This document shows, in pieces, positions 10,734-20,551 of a DNA stretch of 64,000 nt. The position numbers and the translations under genes are program-made. The stretch is from NCBI GenBank assembly GCA_933822405.4, contig CAKOGP040001980.1, positions 528,784 through 592,783 of the forward strand. The letters run 5' to 3'. The notes under the pieces are model-generated. The model did no database searches. It was not told where the DNA came from and saw only the letters and a program-made list of their open reading frames with translations. Position 1 is the stretch's first letter. Every line of letters starts with the position of its first letter. The stretch comes from Cylindrotheca closterium (lineage: Eukaryota; Bacillariophyta; Bacillariophyceae; Bacillariales; Bacillariaceae).

Positions 10734-11070
10734 CGTTATTTAAATTGTTGTCGATCTTTTTGTGTTTTGTTGCTCATAATTGTGCCCCCCTTTTATCCCT
10801 CCTTATACTCACTCATGGGTCATGGTGAGTGAGTCTTGAGAGCAAGCACGTGTTCGTGTCACACACGACCAATGAAACAAACGGTCGGATTTCGTGTGAT
10901 TTTGGCCGCTTCTCATTATCGTGTTGGTGTTATTGTTGCTGTGGTTATTGTTCTTGTCATACCGGTATATAGACCAACGAAACAAAGATTGACACACACA
11001 TACACAAGAGCACAAATTCTTTAGAATCCATCCGTTATCCCTATCAGTCTACAAGTTTCACAATAAAACA
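10734..11070. other. Divergent intergenic region (PIG-L / ankyrin gene)
   Basis: 337 bp between two divergently transcribed genes, so it holds both promoters. Seen: a purine/pyrimidine-rich TTGTT run and CACACACATACACAA just upstream of the ankyrin gene ATG. No known element was recognised with confidence. Confidence 0.4.
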
Positions 11071-12105
11071 ATGGCTAACAAATTGGACATTTTGGAAGAA
11101 ATCCGCAAACATCGAAACAATTGTGTCGACCTGTTACAGAAATTGCAAAAGGCTCATGTCAATGGCGACGATGTGGCCAATGCCAAAAACAAGTCTGGAT
11201 GGTTGCCATTGCATTTTGTCATGGTCTTTTGCAAGGGTCCTGGTGTTTTGGAATTGGTGAAATTCCTGTGGCGAATGCATCCTTTATGCCTACAGGCCAA
11301 GACGGATCGCGACACTTTGGCGGTCAATCTCATGCCGCCCACCACCAATCCACAGCCGGTCATTGATGCCATGCAGCGGGATCAATTAGAAGCACGTGTG
11401 TGGCTCATGAAGAAATATCCACAATCCATTCGTATGGAAGATAAGGACGGAGAAACACCCTTGGTCCGGGCCATTATAGGACGTTGTAACATTTTAGTGG
11501 CGGCCATGATTCAACGGTTCCCGGAACTTACGCAAGAAACGAACAATCGAGGAAGATTACCACTGCACTATGCTATGGAATCGGCAAATGCTGGGGCTGT
11601 CAGCATGTTGTATGGGGCATATCCAGATGGGATTGAAGAGGCGGACAATATGGGGATTACACCGTATTACATGTTTGCAAAATTGCCAAACAAGGATCCT
11701 TTGATTGCCGCTTTGGTGGATCTCATGTGCGAAGTCTTTGAATTAGATGAAGCAACACAGCCATCCAAAGATGACTCTACAGAGGTCATTTACAAGCAGA
11801 TGCTACCACAATATGCTATTGACTCGAATTTGTCAGTATGGACGGAAAAGGTCATTTGGCGACTCATCAAGAATTGGAGAGAAACCATCCAAATGCCGAT
11901 ACCAGAAATCCCTGATACTCCAAAGGAAAACCAGCACTCCACTTTTGCTACTTCTGGGGCACTTAATGCAGCAAAGGATTCGTCGGTGGGAGACGTAGGA
12001 AAACCTCGAACCACACGAGATCCGACATCCTTTCAAAAGTACACCAAAAAGGGACAATTCGAGGCACTGCGAGCGTCCTTTGAGGCTGCGTCTGTCAAGG
12101 GATAA
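11071..12105 (+). CDS. Ankyrin-repeat protein
   Basis: 344 residues from ATG 11071, one exon. Degenerate ankyrin units occupy about residues 35-215. Recognisable helices are NKSGWLPLHFVMVF, KDGETPLVRAIIG, NNRGRLPLHYAMES and NMGITPYYMFAKL, spaced about 33-40 residues apart with an insert between the first and second. The rest (about 225-344) is Ser/Thr/Lys-rich with no recognised domain. Ankyrin repeats mediate protein-protein contacts, so no enzymatic role is implied. No signal peptide or membrane segment is visible, which suggests a soluble cytosolic or nuclear protein. Proteins of this shape are numerous in diatom genomes and are mostly unstudied. The call of ankyrin repeats is solid; function is unknown. 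Confidence 0.8.
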   Translation: MANKLDILEEIRKHRNNCVDLLQKLQKAHVNGDDVANAKNKSGWLPLHFVMVFCKGPGVLELVKFLWRMHPLCLQAKTDRDTLAVNLMPPTTNPQPVIDAMQRDQLEARVWLMKKYPQSIRMEDKDGETPLVRAIIGRCNILVAAMIQRFPELTQETNNRGRLPLHYAMESANAGAVSMLYGAYPDGIEEADNMGITPYYMFAKLPNKDPLIAALVDLMCEVFELDEATQPSKDDSTEVIYKQMLPQYAIDSNLSVWTEKVIWRLIKNWRETIQMPIPEIPDTPKENQHSTFATSGALNAAKDSSVGDVGKPRTTRDPTSFQKYTKKGQFEALRASFEAASVKG

Positions 12106-12356
12106 ATGACGAATGACGTTTGAAAAATGGGGACAAGAGGGTGAATTGGCGATTGAGTTGGGTTTCTATTCATTTGATGTGTACAACAATTGCAGATGTG
12201 ATAAACGGGGACAAGGGGATCATTTTGTGGCACCTACAGCAGCTCCCTGAGACAAGAAATAAACGATACGTGTGACTAGAGCTGTTAAGGGTAAAGGAGA
12301 AACGCGATCTGATGTCCGCCAAAAGACTATTGGCGGGGATGCCGCTTATGCAAAGC

Positions 12357-12414
12357 CGATTGATTCCAGCCTGAGGTTGTACCTCCGATTGATTCCAGCC
12401 TGAGGTTGTACCTC
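12357..12414. repeat. Tandem duplication of a 29-bp unit
   Basis: Two perfect adjacent copies (12357-12385 and 12386-12414) of a unit beginning CGATTGATTCCAGCCTGAGG. It lies just downstream (minus-strand sense) of the SDR relic. No function can be assigned. Confidence 0.9.
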
Positions 12415-12448
12415 TGTCAAGAGTGTCAATGTGAAGGCGTGGAGCATT

Positions 12449-12667
12449 CTAGCTACAACTTGCAAGGACTCTCTCCAAGTTTTCGATTCCCAGCTGTTTC
12501 ATACTGGCATCCCAAAAGACTAACACTTGTCTTTCTCGGTGAAAGATTTGTAGTGTAAAAACCATGTAAGCCAGAAAATAATAGACTTTTTCAGAATGGG
12601 CAGTTGGGGTAGAACTTGAAACTTTTAGAACATATGAGATCCGCCGCTGGAGAAAATGTGGCCGCAT
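12449..12667 (-). pseudogene. Decayed 3' fragment of an SDR dehydrogenase gene
   Basis: The minus-strand frame ends in WDASMKQLGIENLERVL, which matches the extreme C-terminus of the intact SDR at 16480-17649 (WDASMKELGIEEFGKL). The DNA match continues for about 110 bp further upstream, through GATTTGTAGTGTAAA-type sequence, but with indels that break the frame. No Rossmann motif, active site or start remains. The fragment is in the same orientation as the intact SDR, about 4 kb away, which suggests a former duplicate lost by deletion and decay. Confidence 0.6.
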
Positions 12668-13184
12668 ATACTATCACAGCACTGCTTATCACTAGTGTGC
12701 ATGACAGCCTCCGACCTTGCTATGGCATCGTTGTCTTGTATGTGAATAGTTACACTACTAGCAACATGATCGTACACAATAGTACGGTATAAATACTGTG
12801 GGTATGGTTGACGGCTCTTACGAATTCAAATCTACGGATTTTTAAAAAAGTGATCCGGATGAGTCGAGACTGTGGAAACTTTGTGAAAAATGTTTTGGTG
12901 ACGGATTGGATGGCGGCATTCCAAACCAGAAAATAAAAGTAACACCAGACACAACTAACTACCAAAGTACAACACCAAAACAAAAAACAAATCGAAGACA
13001 TCTCGCACTGTAGACTCATGTTGCACTACATCGCCAAAGATCCTTTTCTTCCGCGTAACGGCGTGTCATCGCATCAAAACGAGTAGATAGTAATTGTAGC
13101 TATTAGTAGGCAGCAGTAGAGTAACTATCAAGCAGTACTGTAAGCGATTCGTACGAAACGACATACGGGCTTCCTTAGCTCGAT

Positions 13185-13340
13185 CGAGGATAGCCATCTG
13201 GCACTGTCCGTTCGGCTTCTTCTGCTTAGTGCTCTTTGGAGTGACTCACTCTCAGTCTCCCAGGTGGGTTGTTGTGGTGTGAAGCTGGTCCCTCTGTTCA
13301 TATGTCGCCGAAGATGGGTGGCATGGGAATGTAGGAACGG
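13185..13340. repeat. Dispersed repeat, copy 1
   Basis: This stretch matches 23935-24030 and 24150-24175 with scattered differences. Shared words include GATAGCCA-CTGGC, TTCTTCTGCTT-GTG, TTGGAGTGACTC, and GGTGTGAAGCTGGTCC, then GGGTG/GTGGCATGGGAA. No coding potential was seen. It is probably an old mobile-element fragment; the second copy has three hairpins inserted after GCTGGTCC. Confidence 0.55.
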
Positions 13341-13432
13341 AAACGAAAAACAAATGACAATAAACTAAACCCAGCACTACTAAAACCGACTGAATGAACT
13401 CAATTGAAAGTATGCTAACTCCTGTCACCAGT

Positions 13433-14704
13433 CTAGTTCGACATTGAAAAGTGTTGTCGCCATTCAAGAGTTCGTTGTGCGTCTCTTTCCTCGTACTCAC
13501 CTAGTGCCGTTGCCAAGCCCATGTCGAATATGTTTTCCCGATCTTCTCCTAACGCAGTCAAATGCATGGTAAACCAGGCCGTAATACCACCAGGCACCGT
13601 TTCCTGGAAGCGGGGAAAGGTCGGATCTACATTCGTAGTCATTGCATTAGAATTGGCCATCCAGTCAGTAGCCAACGAAGGGTTCAAGGCTAGGGCTCGA
13701 GCTATTCCGACGGCATCAACTGTGTCACTATTCAGGACTTCTAATGCTTGATGGCGTTTCTTGAATCCCCCCGTGAGGACCAGTGGTTTGTTTGTGAGTG
13801 CGCGAGCCCGGCGGGCAAATTCAAGAAAGTAGGGACCTTCACCCTTCCCGTCTCCGGCCGATTTGGCTCCGGGAAAGTAAGTTCCACCACTTATATCAAT
13901 CAAATCGATTGATGTCGTATCCAGCAATCGAACGGCTTCCAGAGCCTCCTCTTGGATTAAGCCGCCTTCCAGTTGATCTGTCGAATTCAATCGAATGCCG
14001 ACCGGAAAGGTAGGTCCGACGACTTTTCGCACCGCCTGTATGATTTCAAGTATCAATCGACATCGCCTGTCAATCGGCCCACCATAATCGTCGTTCCTTT
14101 TATTGAAAAGGGGAGAAAGGAACTGGCTGAGCAAAAAGCCGTGCCCTGCATGGATAAGGACACCCGTGAAGCCCAGTTCCTTGGACCGTTGCGCGGTGGC
14201 AGCATACTTGCGAGGCAAGGACTGAATTTCTTCTAGCGACATTCCTTCACACGACAACCCCGGGACATTCAATGGTGATGGACCTTTGGGAACAGGATTG
14301 ACTGGAAGATGTGTCAGCGCCCCAGCATGACCGAGTTGTGCCCATAAATGAGCTCCATTGATAGTCGCCCTACGTGTCAATTCTCGAAACAACCCGTTGG
14401 GGGACGACTTCTCGTCGTCGGTAGGAACAGTATCAGTTGTAATCGTAGGTACCAAATTTCCCGGTTTCTCTGGATAGCGTGGATCGACTTGAACTTCTCC
14501 CACACAGGAAAGCCCCACGCCTCCCTCGGCCCATCGTTCATACAGTCGAATCTGAGGCTTTGTGGGGCAGCCACATTCGCCTAACGAATCCGACATACAA
14601 GCCTTGATGATGCGATTTTTCAATAGTGCCCCACATGGTAAAGTCAGCGGTTTTCTGAGTGGATTGCTGATCTCTTGATTCGATGATGATTCTTGGTTTG
14701 GCAT
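13433..14704 (-). CDS. Old Yellow Enzyme-family NADH:flavin oxidoreductase
   Basis: 423 residues from ATG 14704, one exon, close to the 360-420 typical of the family. FMN-dependent OYE-like TIM-barrel enzymes reduce activated C=C bonds of enones or fatty-acid-derived compounds using NAD(P)H. Seen: the N-terminal KNRIIKACMSD with its conserved strand-1 region, then IHAGHG (about 184-189; the family active-site H-x-x-H/N), LLSQFLSPLFNKRNDDYGG (the signature loop after it), VGIRLNS, and the C-terminal phosphate-binding VLTGGF followed by DAVGIARALALNPSL. The active-site pair is HxxH rather than HxxN, as in the 2,4-dienoyl-CoA reductase/YqjM-like branch. No targeting peptide is evident. Substrate cannot be deduced. 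Confidence 0.85.
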   Translation of the reverse strand: MPNQESSSNQEISNPLRKPLTLPCGALLKNRIIKACMSDSLGECGCPTKPQIRLYERWAEGGVGLSCVGEVQVDPRYPEKPGNLVPTITTDTVPTDDEKSSPNGLFRELTRRATINGAHLWAQLGHAGALTHLPVNPVPKGPSPLNVPGLSCEGMSLEEIQSLPRKYAATAQRSKELGFTGVLIHAGHGFLLSQFLSPLFNKRNDDYGGPIDRRCRLILEIIQAVRKVVGPTFPVGIRLNSTDQLEGGLIQEEALEAVRLLDTTSIDLIDISGGTYFPGAKSAGDGKGEGPYFLEFARRARALTNKPLVLTGGFKKRHQALEVLNSDTVDAVGIARALALNPSLATDWMANSNAMTTNVDPTFPRFQETVPGGITAWFTMHLTALGEDRENIFDMGLATALGEYEERDAQRTLEWRQHFSMSN

Positions 14705-14869
14705 CGTCTTGGTTCCGGAACTTTCAGGTACGAGTACCTACAGTATGAAAGATTGGGATATTATGATTAGATTATATTGCTGTGAGTGGCAGTCGACTCT
14801 TCCGATTCATTCACAGGTTCAATCGATCACCGCACAAAATAAAATACCGCACCCACCACAACCAGTAAC

Positions 14870-16390
14870 ATGAGTGATCCATTTGATGTTTTCGGAAGCG
14901 ACTCAGACAGTGAAGATGAGAATAATCAAGGAAGGAATACAGAGTCAGTAGAAGTTGCCAGCTCGCTGATCAATGAAGCAAATGGGTTGGTTCAGCAGCA
15001 GCCAATAACTTCGGAAAATACTCTTCGAGCCTCTCCTGTTGAATCATCATTACCGTCGATCCAAAGAGATTTGGTCGATATTTCCAATCTGGAAGCAGTC
15101 AACTTTCCTTGGCCCAATCCACTATTCGTTGATGATTCGGCTGTTGCAGTGTACATCATACCAAAGTTTGGCGGAGGGAGGGCATTTTGTGCGCGAAAGA
15201 AACTAGACCCTGGAACTACAGTCTTGGTGGAAGAACCTGTTATGGAATGGCACCAAGACCAAGTTGGCAGAAAGCTGGACCTCTCCACCGTACGATTTCT
15301 TCTGGAAAATGATAAAGCTTTGAATCTAGTACACTGGCTCGAGTCGTTTCATCCGCTGAAGAGTGTTATTGATCAAGGACCAAACGAAGAAAACAGTTCG
15401 GACGAACAATTATGGCCCATGATGGAGGAAACTAAAAATGAATGCGAAGAGTTGGAGGTGTCAGAACTGGCAAAGCTTGCAGAGAATCGAAAAATCGTCT
15501 GTCGCGACAACTCGGCCGTGTCAGAGGCTGATGTTCTAAGAATGCTATTGTGCATTAGATACAATGGACTGGAAAGTGGAGTCTACTTGTATGCCGCAAT
15601 GCTCAATCACAGTTGCTTTCCAAACTGTGCGAAACTACGTCCAGAAGGCGATCAGACCTTTTCCGAGGTTGTGACAACCAGAGAAGTCCAACCTGGAGAG
15701 ATACTCACAATCAACTATTGCCCAAACATCATGTCACACGCCTCAAGACGCCATCATCTTTACAACCAACATCGTTTCGACATTTCGGCGGACGTGGAAG
15801 AACCTTTCCGTGCTATGGAGCTAGTAAATGACGAATTGCCGCCATCAGCGGTCGACCGTGTGGACGACGACAGTCCAACACTTCGAGTGGAAAAGTCACT
15901 CGATGAATTCGAAGCAATGCTTCCCGAGTTGGTTGGGCTCGCATCAGTTGACCAATCACGAAAGGAGGTCCTGAAGGCGTTAGAGCTATCCATTCAGGAA
16001 CTCTGTAAGCAGTCAGAAGAGCATTTGAGTTCAAATCATTTACTTTTGGTTCGAGGTTTGATTTTGCATTTGGACGTCTGCGATGCGATCCGCCGGACAA
16101 ACGAATTGCCCAAGAATGCTCTTGTATTGATTTTGTGTCGGCAAGTCCAATCGGCATACCAGTTGATCGATCTGCAATCTCAGTTATATGGACCAGATCA
16201 TTTTGACCTGGCAAGATCTCACGAAGACATGTACGTCTCGATATCAGAGCTCCTGTCTCGTTCACCATCACATCTTTATGGTTTGGGTTTTCCTGGTCTT
16301 GGTAGCTTTTCGCAGTGGTCACAGAAAGAGCGAGAATCAAGGAACGAACATCACCGGATCAAGGCTCTTTACGCAAAGAAAACTAGATAG
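14870..16390 (+). CDS. SET-domain protein (SMYD/SET5-like lysine methyltransferase candidate)
   Basis: 506 residues from ATG 14870, one exon. The N-terminus (1-85) is acidic and Ser/Asn-rich. A split SET domain follows: the first part at about 100-125 (GGGRAFCARKKLDPGTTVLVEE, the G-x-G-x-FA-x-x-x-I-x-x-G pattern), and the catalytic end at about 245-285 with NHSCFPN and REVQPGEILTINYCP, matching the NHSCxPN and ELxxNY motifs that bind SAM. A MYND zinc finger is not visible between the halves, unlike typical SMYD proteins. The C-terminal 200 residues are helical, as in SMYD C-terminal domains. The family methylates lysines on histones or other proteins; the target is unknown. Transcribed divergently from the OYE gene across 165 bp. 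Confidence 0.8.
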   Translation: MSDPFDVFGSDSDSEDENNQGRNTESVEVASSLINEANGLVQQQPITSENTLRASPVESSLPSIQRDLVDISNLEAVNFPWPNPLFVDDSAVAVYIIPKFGGGRAFCARKKLDPGTTVLVEEPVMEWHQDQVGRKLDLSTVRFLLENDKALNLVHWLESFHPLKSVIDQGPNEENSSDEQLWPMMEETKNECEELEVSELAKLAENRKIVCRDNSAVSEADVLRMLLCIRYNGLESGVYLYAAMLNHSCFPNCAKLRPEGDQTFSEVVTTREVQPGEILTINYCPNIMSHASRRHHLYNQHRFDISADVEEPFRAMELVNDELPPSAVDRVDDDSPTLRVEKSLDEFEAMLPELVGLASVDQSRKEVLKALELSIQELCKQSEEHLSSNHLLLVRGLILHLDVCDAIRRTNELPKNALVLILCRQVQSAYQLIDLQSQLYGPDHFDLARSHEDMYVSISELLSRSPSHLYGLGFPGLGSFSQWSQKERESRNEHHRIKALYAKKTR

Positions 16391-16479
16391 CATATGTAGT
16401 TTCTGTGACGTCGCGGTTGCGTCTTGCGGACTTCCAATTTTGAAACACAAACGAAAGCCTATTGTCGCAGTCTTTCAAA

Positions 16480-17649
16480 TCAAGCCATGCCTGATTCCAG
16501 CTTTCCAAACTCCTCAATTCCCAACTCTTTCATACTAGCATCCCAAAGATTGGCGGTGTCCTTTTCGGAAAACGAATTGTAGTGTAAACTAAACCCAGAA
16601 AGCAGCCTTGGAATCAGAACCGGTGTACCAGTAGTCCAGTACTTTGGAACCACATGGGACCCGCTAGGGACAATATCCGGTGGTGCAAACGCGGCCATCA
16701 GTTGCATGGTAGCCCCATCGTCAGTGGACATGCTCAAGTAGGGATTTTTAGTCGCCAACTCTTTGATCCAACCAGAAGACAATGGCATTTGGACTTTCCT
16801 GAATATTTCACTTCGCGTGTATCCAGGATGAGCGGCCACAGAAATGATTCCAGCGCCTTCATAGCGCTTGTGTAATTCCCAAGTTTGCATCAAATTGGCT
16901 CGTTTCGATTGGCTGTAATATCGAATGCAATCGAAAAAGTTGAACCATCTGCCCATGGCTTTCCTTGGATTTGGATTCTTCCAGCCCAACGAAACATCCC
17001 GCCAGGAACCGATGGCCGTCAGCGATGACACGTGTACTACGCGAGGCGGAGACATATTTGCACCTGTTCGCTTTCCTGCAGCTGCCAATAGGTTTGGCAA
17101 AAGACGATGTGTCAACAAAAAGTGGCTCAAATGGTTGATCGCCATGTGCGTTTCGACACCCTCGACAAACTCTTTTGAATTCCAGGCAAACGCTACTCCC
17201 GCATTATTGATCAAGACATCCAGATCTGGAACAACGTCCTGGTCAGCCGTTTCCTGGTCTGAGAGCGCTTCTTGGATGGCGTGGGCTCCTTTCATGACGG
17301 AATCTCGTTTCGACAAGTCCAGTTCAACAGTCAGGACTCGAGTGGTTGCGCCCTCTGGCAATATCGATACTGCGTCCTGCATAGCCACTTGGCACTTGCT
17401 TGGATTCCGACACGCTAGAATAATGGTGTTGGCTGTTCCAGCACGGGCAATGCGGAGGGCTGTGGCCAGGCCAAGTCCAGCATTGGCGCCCGTGATCAGG
17501 ACTGCCTTGTCTCGGGACCATGTCGGTAATTCTTTGTCAAGTGCATACTCAATGCCCCCAGAAGTTGCGATGGAAAAGGCAATCGCACAAAGAGCCACAG
17601 CGATGCAGATTACAAATGAGCGTGATCGACTCTGATCTCGCTGTGTCAT
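16480..17649 (-). CDS. Short-chain dehydrogenase/reductase (retinol dehydrogenase-like), membrane anchored
   Basis: 389 residues from ATG 17649 (a TTG 15 codons upstream is unlikely to be used). One N-terminal hydrophobic helix (about 11-31) would anchor it to ER, lipid droplet or plastid membrane. The Rossmann core follows: cofactor loop TGANAGLG (about 53-60), DVLINNAG (the NNAG motif), a Ser in VHVSSLTAIGS, and the catalytic YSQSK (Tyr-x-x-x-Lys). This is the classical SDR layout closest to retinol dehydrogenase/WW-domain oxidoreductase types that use NADP(H) on lipophilic carbonyls. A C-terminal WDASMKELGIEEF tail is also preserved in the pseudogene at 12449-12667. Substrate is unknown. 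It faces a GNAT gene across a 158-bp divergent promoter holding a CRE palindrome. Confidence 0.85.
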   Translation of the reverse strand: MTQRDQSRSRSFVICIAVALCAIAFSIATSGGIEYALDKELPTWSRDKAVLITGANAGLGLATALRIARAGTANTIILACRNPSKCQVAMQDAVSILPEGATTRVLTVELDLSKRDSVMKGAHAIQEALSDQETADQDVVPDLDVLINNAGVAFAWNSKEFVEGVETHMAINHLSHFLLTHRLLPNLLAAAGKRTGANMSPPRVVHVSSLTAIGSWRDVSLGWKNPNPRKAMGRWFNFFDCIRYYSQSKRANLMQTWELHKRYEGAGIISVAAHPGYTRSEIFRKVQMPLSSGWIKELATKNPYLSMSTDDGATMQLMAAFAPPDIVPSGSHVVPKYWTTGTPVLIPRLLSGFSLHYNSFSEKDTANLWDASMKELGIEEFGKLESGMA

Positions 17650-17718
17650 GTTCTTCAGCTTTGATGTGCGATCGGGAAATGAAAATAAATTCAAGTTGAA
17701 AGTAACTACATCATTCCG

Positions 17719-17726
17719 TGACGTCA
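17719..17726. promoter_or_regulatory. Perfect CRE palindrome (TGACGTCA) in divergent promoter
   Basis: TGACGTCA lies between the start codons of the SDR (17649) and GNAT (17808) genes, 70 bp and 82 bp away. TGACGT cores are bound by bZIP factors, and in diatoms CO2/light-responsive promoters use CRE-like elements. Function here is inferred from position and sequence only. Confidence 0.5.
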
Positions 17727-17807
17727 GAAAAATGAAGCTTTCGACTAAATAAGTCCGACTTGGTGGATGTCAACCACAAACCACATCATCACAACGACAA
17801 ACTCCCG

Positions 17808-18470
17808 ATGATTTCAATTCTAAATCCCAAATTACAGTACCTTTTCTTTCTGATACTCTTGGTTTCAAAATCTGATTCTTGGATACTTCCAATATATTCC
17901 CCGACCTCTTCTCACAATTCCAACTCTCGGATATTTTCAACGTCGGATGAGAATGGAAGCACTATTGACATCCGAAGTTGCAGTTATGCCGAGCTAAAGC
18001 TAGTTTCAGGCATGATACTCGAAGCTTTCTACGATGCGAAAGTCAAGACAAGCCCTTGGAAAAGAGTGTATATATTGGCAGAGCTAAATCGCCTGCAACA
18101 AAACTACCCCTATGAAGACACAGAATTGCACCAAATGTTAGTCGCAGTCGAAGAGGAAACCGAGATGGTGGTTGGATTTGTGGATATCGATGCACGGCCG
18201 TGCAAGACAAAAATAAAGCTCCCGCGACCATACTTATCCGATTTATGTGTGCATCCAGACTTTCGACGACGAGGAATTGCCAATAGGCTGGTCAAAACTT
18301 GTGAAGAGTTTACAAAACAAATCCCTAGACCGGAAATTTGGATTCGCGTCAAGGGCGACAACAATGGGGCAATAGAAATGTACAAAAACTTGGATTATTC
18401 CATTACTGGACAAGATGAAAATGACCCGGCAATTCTCGTGCTGCATAAGCAGTTTGAGTCTGCAGAATAG
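17808..18470 (+). CDS. GNAT-family N-acetyltransferase with probable plastid-targeting presequence
   Basis: 220 residues from ATG 17808; upstream in-frame codons begin only with TTG. The acetyl-CoA site is visible in LSDLCVHPDFRRRGIANRLV (about 141-160), the R-R-x-x-G-x-A/G loop of GNAT motif A, followed by the Asn-containing helix NNGAIEMYKNLDY that typifies Rim/plastid GNATs. The N-terminus has a signal-peptide-like hydrophobic stretch (about 9-22), then SDS|WILP and a Ser/Asn-rich segment. An aromatic (F/W) just after the cleavage site followed by a Ser-rich transit peptide is the bipartite import signal of complex plastids in diatoms. Predicted role: acetylation of plastid proteins or small amines; the substrate is unknown. 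Confidence 0.75.
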   Translation: MISILNPKLQYLFFLILLVSKSDSWILPIYSPTSSHNSNSRIFSTSDENGSTIDIRSCSYAELKLVSGMILEAFYDAKVKTSPWKRVYILAELNRLQQNYPYEDTELHQMLVAVEEETEMVVGFVDIDARPCKTKIKLPRPYLSDLCVHPDFRRRGIANRLVKTCEEFTKQIPRPEIWIRVKGDNNGAIEMYKNLDYSITGQDENDPAILVLHKQFESAE

Positions 18471-18629
18471 GGCAACCATGTTCGTTCGATTCAAAAACGT
18501 TTGTGATGTTTAGTACATCAGATCATGGCTAGACAAATCAAGCATCCGCTTCATTGCTTATTGGCCACAGCCCTAAAAGTGCAGCATGTAGTCTTAAAGT
18601 CGTGAACCCATCATTGTCAAAGCTGATCA

Positions 18630-20551
18630 TCATCTCTCCTTCTTCTTTTTCCCTTTTCGCAATTTATTGGACGCTCTTTCTTCAGACCCCGATCGGCTCG
18701 AATTTCGACTATAGTCTCCAGAACGACTTCGTGATCGTCGATAATGTTGTCGATTTGATTTGTCTTTTGGCGATTTTCTCCGTTCTTTCTTCCGTTCGGA
18801 AGACGGTTTTTCCTCTCCTTCATCTAACAATTTGTCAATCCGAGATTGTCGACGAGGTGACACAGGTGATATCGGCAACTGTGGTATTGACATGGTACCA
18901 GCACGGGCGGCTCTGCGAGGTGAATTTGGTGATTGTAATGGACTTCCCATTCCTTTCAATCCCGACTTGTATTCCCCAGAGTACGCTCTTGATCTTCTAA
19001 AGGCTCTAATTTGACTTGGGTCATCCACTTGAGTATGTGGCCAGAGATCTGGTCGACTGACACTCTGTCTGCGAATCACTGGCGCTCGATCGTTCAATGG
19101 CATGTTGGAATCCCCTTCTGATCTGTTGTAGAATAGAACATACGCCGTCTTGTGATGGTCTCGGTGTACTGATGCATCAACACTCCGGTACGAGCTATCA
19201 TTAAACTCATACCACTGGTCATCAAATCGATTCAAAGCAAGCGCTGTGTAGTGTCCTCCTCCCAACCCCCCCATGTGGTTCGACACTGCATATAAATCAT
19301 ATTTCGGATATATCGTACCCCGACTTTTCACTTTGGACTTGAGGTCCCACTGTGACACTGGATACTGAATGGGTTGTTCATTTTTCGACCCAACCTGTCC
19401 CGTCTCATCATATTTGAATCGTTTCAAGTGAACAATCAATATTGGAGGCAAGATCCAAAAATCAGTCTTTTTGGTAGCATCCCGATGTTCTTTGCATTTG
19501 GAACAATACCATTGATTCATCCCCGTCAAGGTTTCTTCTTGCAAATAAATCTTCATGCAATCTTCTATGGACCGACACTTTCTGTTAATCGGTAACGACA
19601 GATACATAAATGGCTCGAAACGGATATTTTTGTGACCACAAGTCAGGCATCTGCAGGAATGAATCATGTGTCAGTTCAGAAATCCAGGTGACAAAGAACA
19701 ATGAGCAATCAACAATCAGCAAATTGGACGTACGTGCAGGTATTCTTCAGCTGTCCTTGGAATAGATCTACCACCAAAGACTTGTTCCGTTGCAGATAAT
19801 TCTTCCATGATTCGATGGCATCCTTTTCGTCACTCTTCCCGTCGCAATCCTTGTCCTCAATATACGGTCGATTCTTTACCCGATTCAAATCTTCGTGAAT
19901 TCCATCCAGCAAAAAGGCCAGCAACTCTTGCGAATCATGCTGACGATATCCATCAAATTGTGGTGCAAAGGTCCCTAGCTGTGATTTGAATTCTCCTGGG
20001 TGAACCGACGAATTGGTGCCGACCCACATTTTCTTCATCAACTCCGCATAGGCAGTAGCCAGTTTCCCACCCGTCCCCAAAAAGTTTTCCTTGTTGATTT
20101 CGGAACGATAATCAAAGCCCAAAAAGTAATCGGTCAAGGGAATTGTCGCGCTGAGACATTGCAGACTACTATTGATGAAACAGGTATTCCCGAGATTCTT
20201 AAGTCCGATGACACCCATCGGAACACTTTGATCATGTTTGGATGGTTCGACCGCTGAGAGATTCATCATGGCGGCATCTCTGACGTTTCCATAAGTCGAT
20301 GTCCTAGCCCTCTGACTTCCTTCCCGCTCACTCCCTTCCCCACTGTTGCTATTGACAAGGTCCAATTCCCTCAAGTCATCATCCGATACGGACCCTACTC
20401 GATAAAGCGATTGCTTTATGGCCGGGGATTCTCCATTCGTTTCTTCTGTTTGTTGCGTTTCATGATAGTCTTCACTCGATGATTCAATATCCTCTCCCGA
20501 TTTGCGCCGCCTGGACAATTTCCTTTTTATCCTTGTCGAAACGTTGCCCAT
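18630..20551 (-). CDS. Ubiquitin-specific protease (USP/UBP, C19), two exons
   Basis: Exon 1 20551-19734, exon 2 19650-18630. The intron 19651-19733 (83 bp, GTACGT...CTGCAG) joins FQGQLKNT to the [21 protein letters not shown] zinc-knuckle/finger region in frame, exactly where USPs are continuous. Product 612 residues. The Cys box [18 protein letters not shown] holds the nucleophile (about C125) and the His box has GGGHYTAL (about H407), so it should be active. The chosen ATG gives MGNVST, which fits the N-myristoylation consensus MGxxxS/T. The C-terminus (last 130 residues) is Arg/Ser- and Lys-rich. USPs remove ubiquitin from proteins; a myristoylated N-terminus suggests membrane association. 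Residues upstream of this ATG (to 20674) remain open but are less likely to be translated. Confidence 0.85.

Larger units (their letters stand above)
12106..13432. other. Gene-poor region with decayed gene fragment and repeats
   Basis: About 1.3 kb. It contains a small CCGCCAA/TTGGCGG hairpin at 12316-12336, a duplicated 29-mer (12357-12414), a relic of an SDR gene (about 12449-12667), and a dispersed repeat (about 13185-13340) that recurs near 23935. A minus-strand hydrophobic 89-codon frame at 12750-13019 has no recognisable similarity and is not called as a gene. Confidence 0.5.

Noticed and set aside
12750..13019. Hydrophobic 89-codon minus-strand frame
   Set aside because: No motif, no homologue in the window and AT-rich DNA. 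Hydrophobic codons alone do not support a gene.
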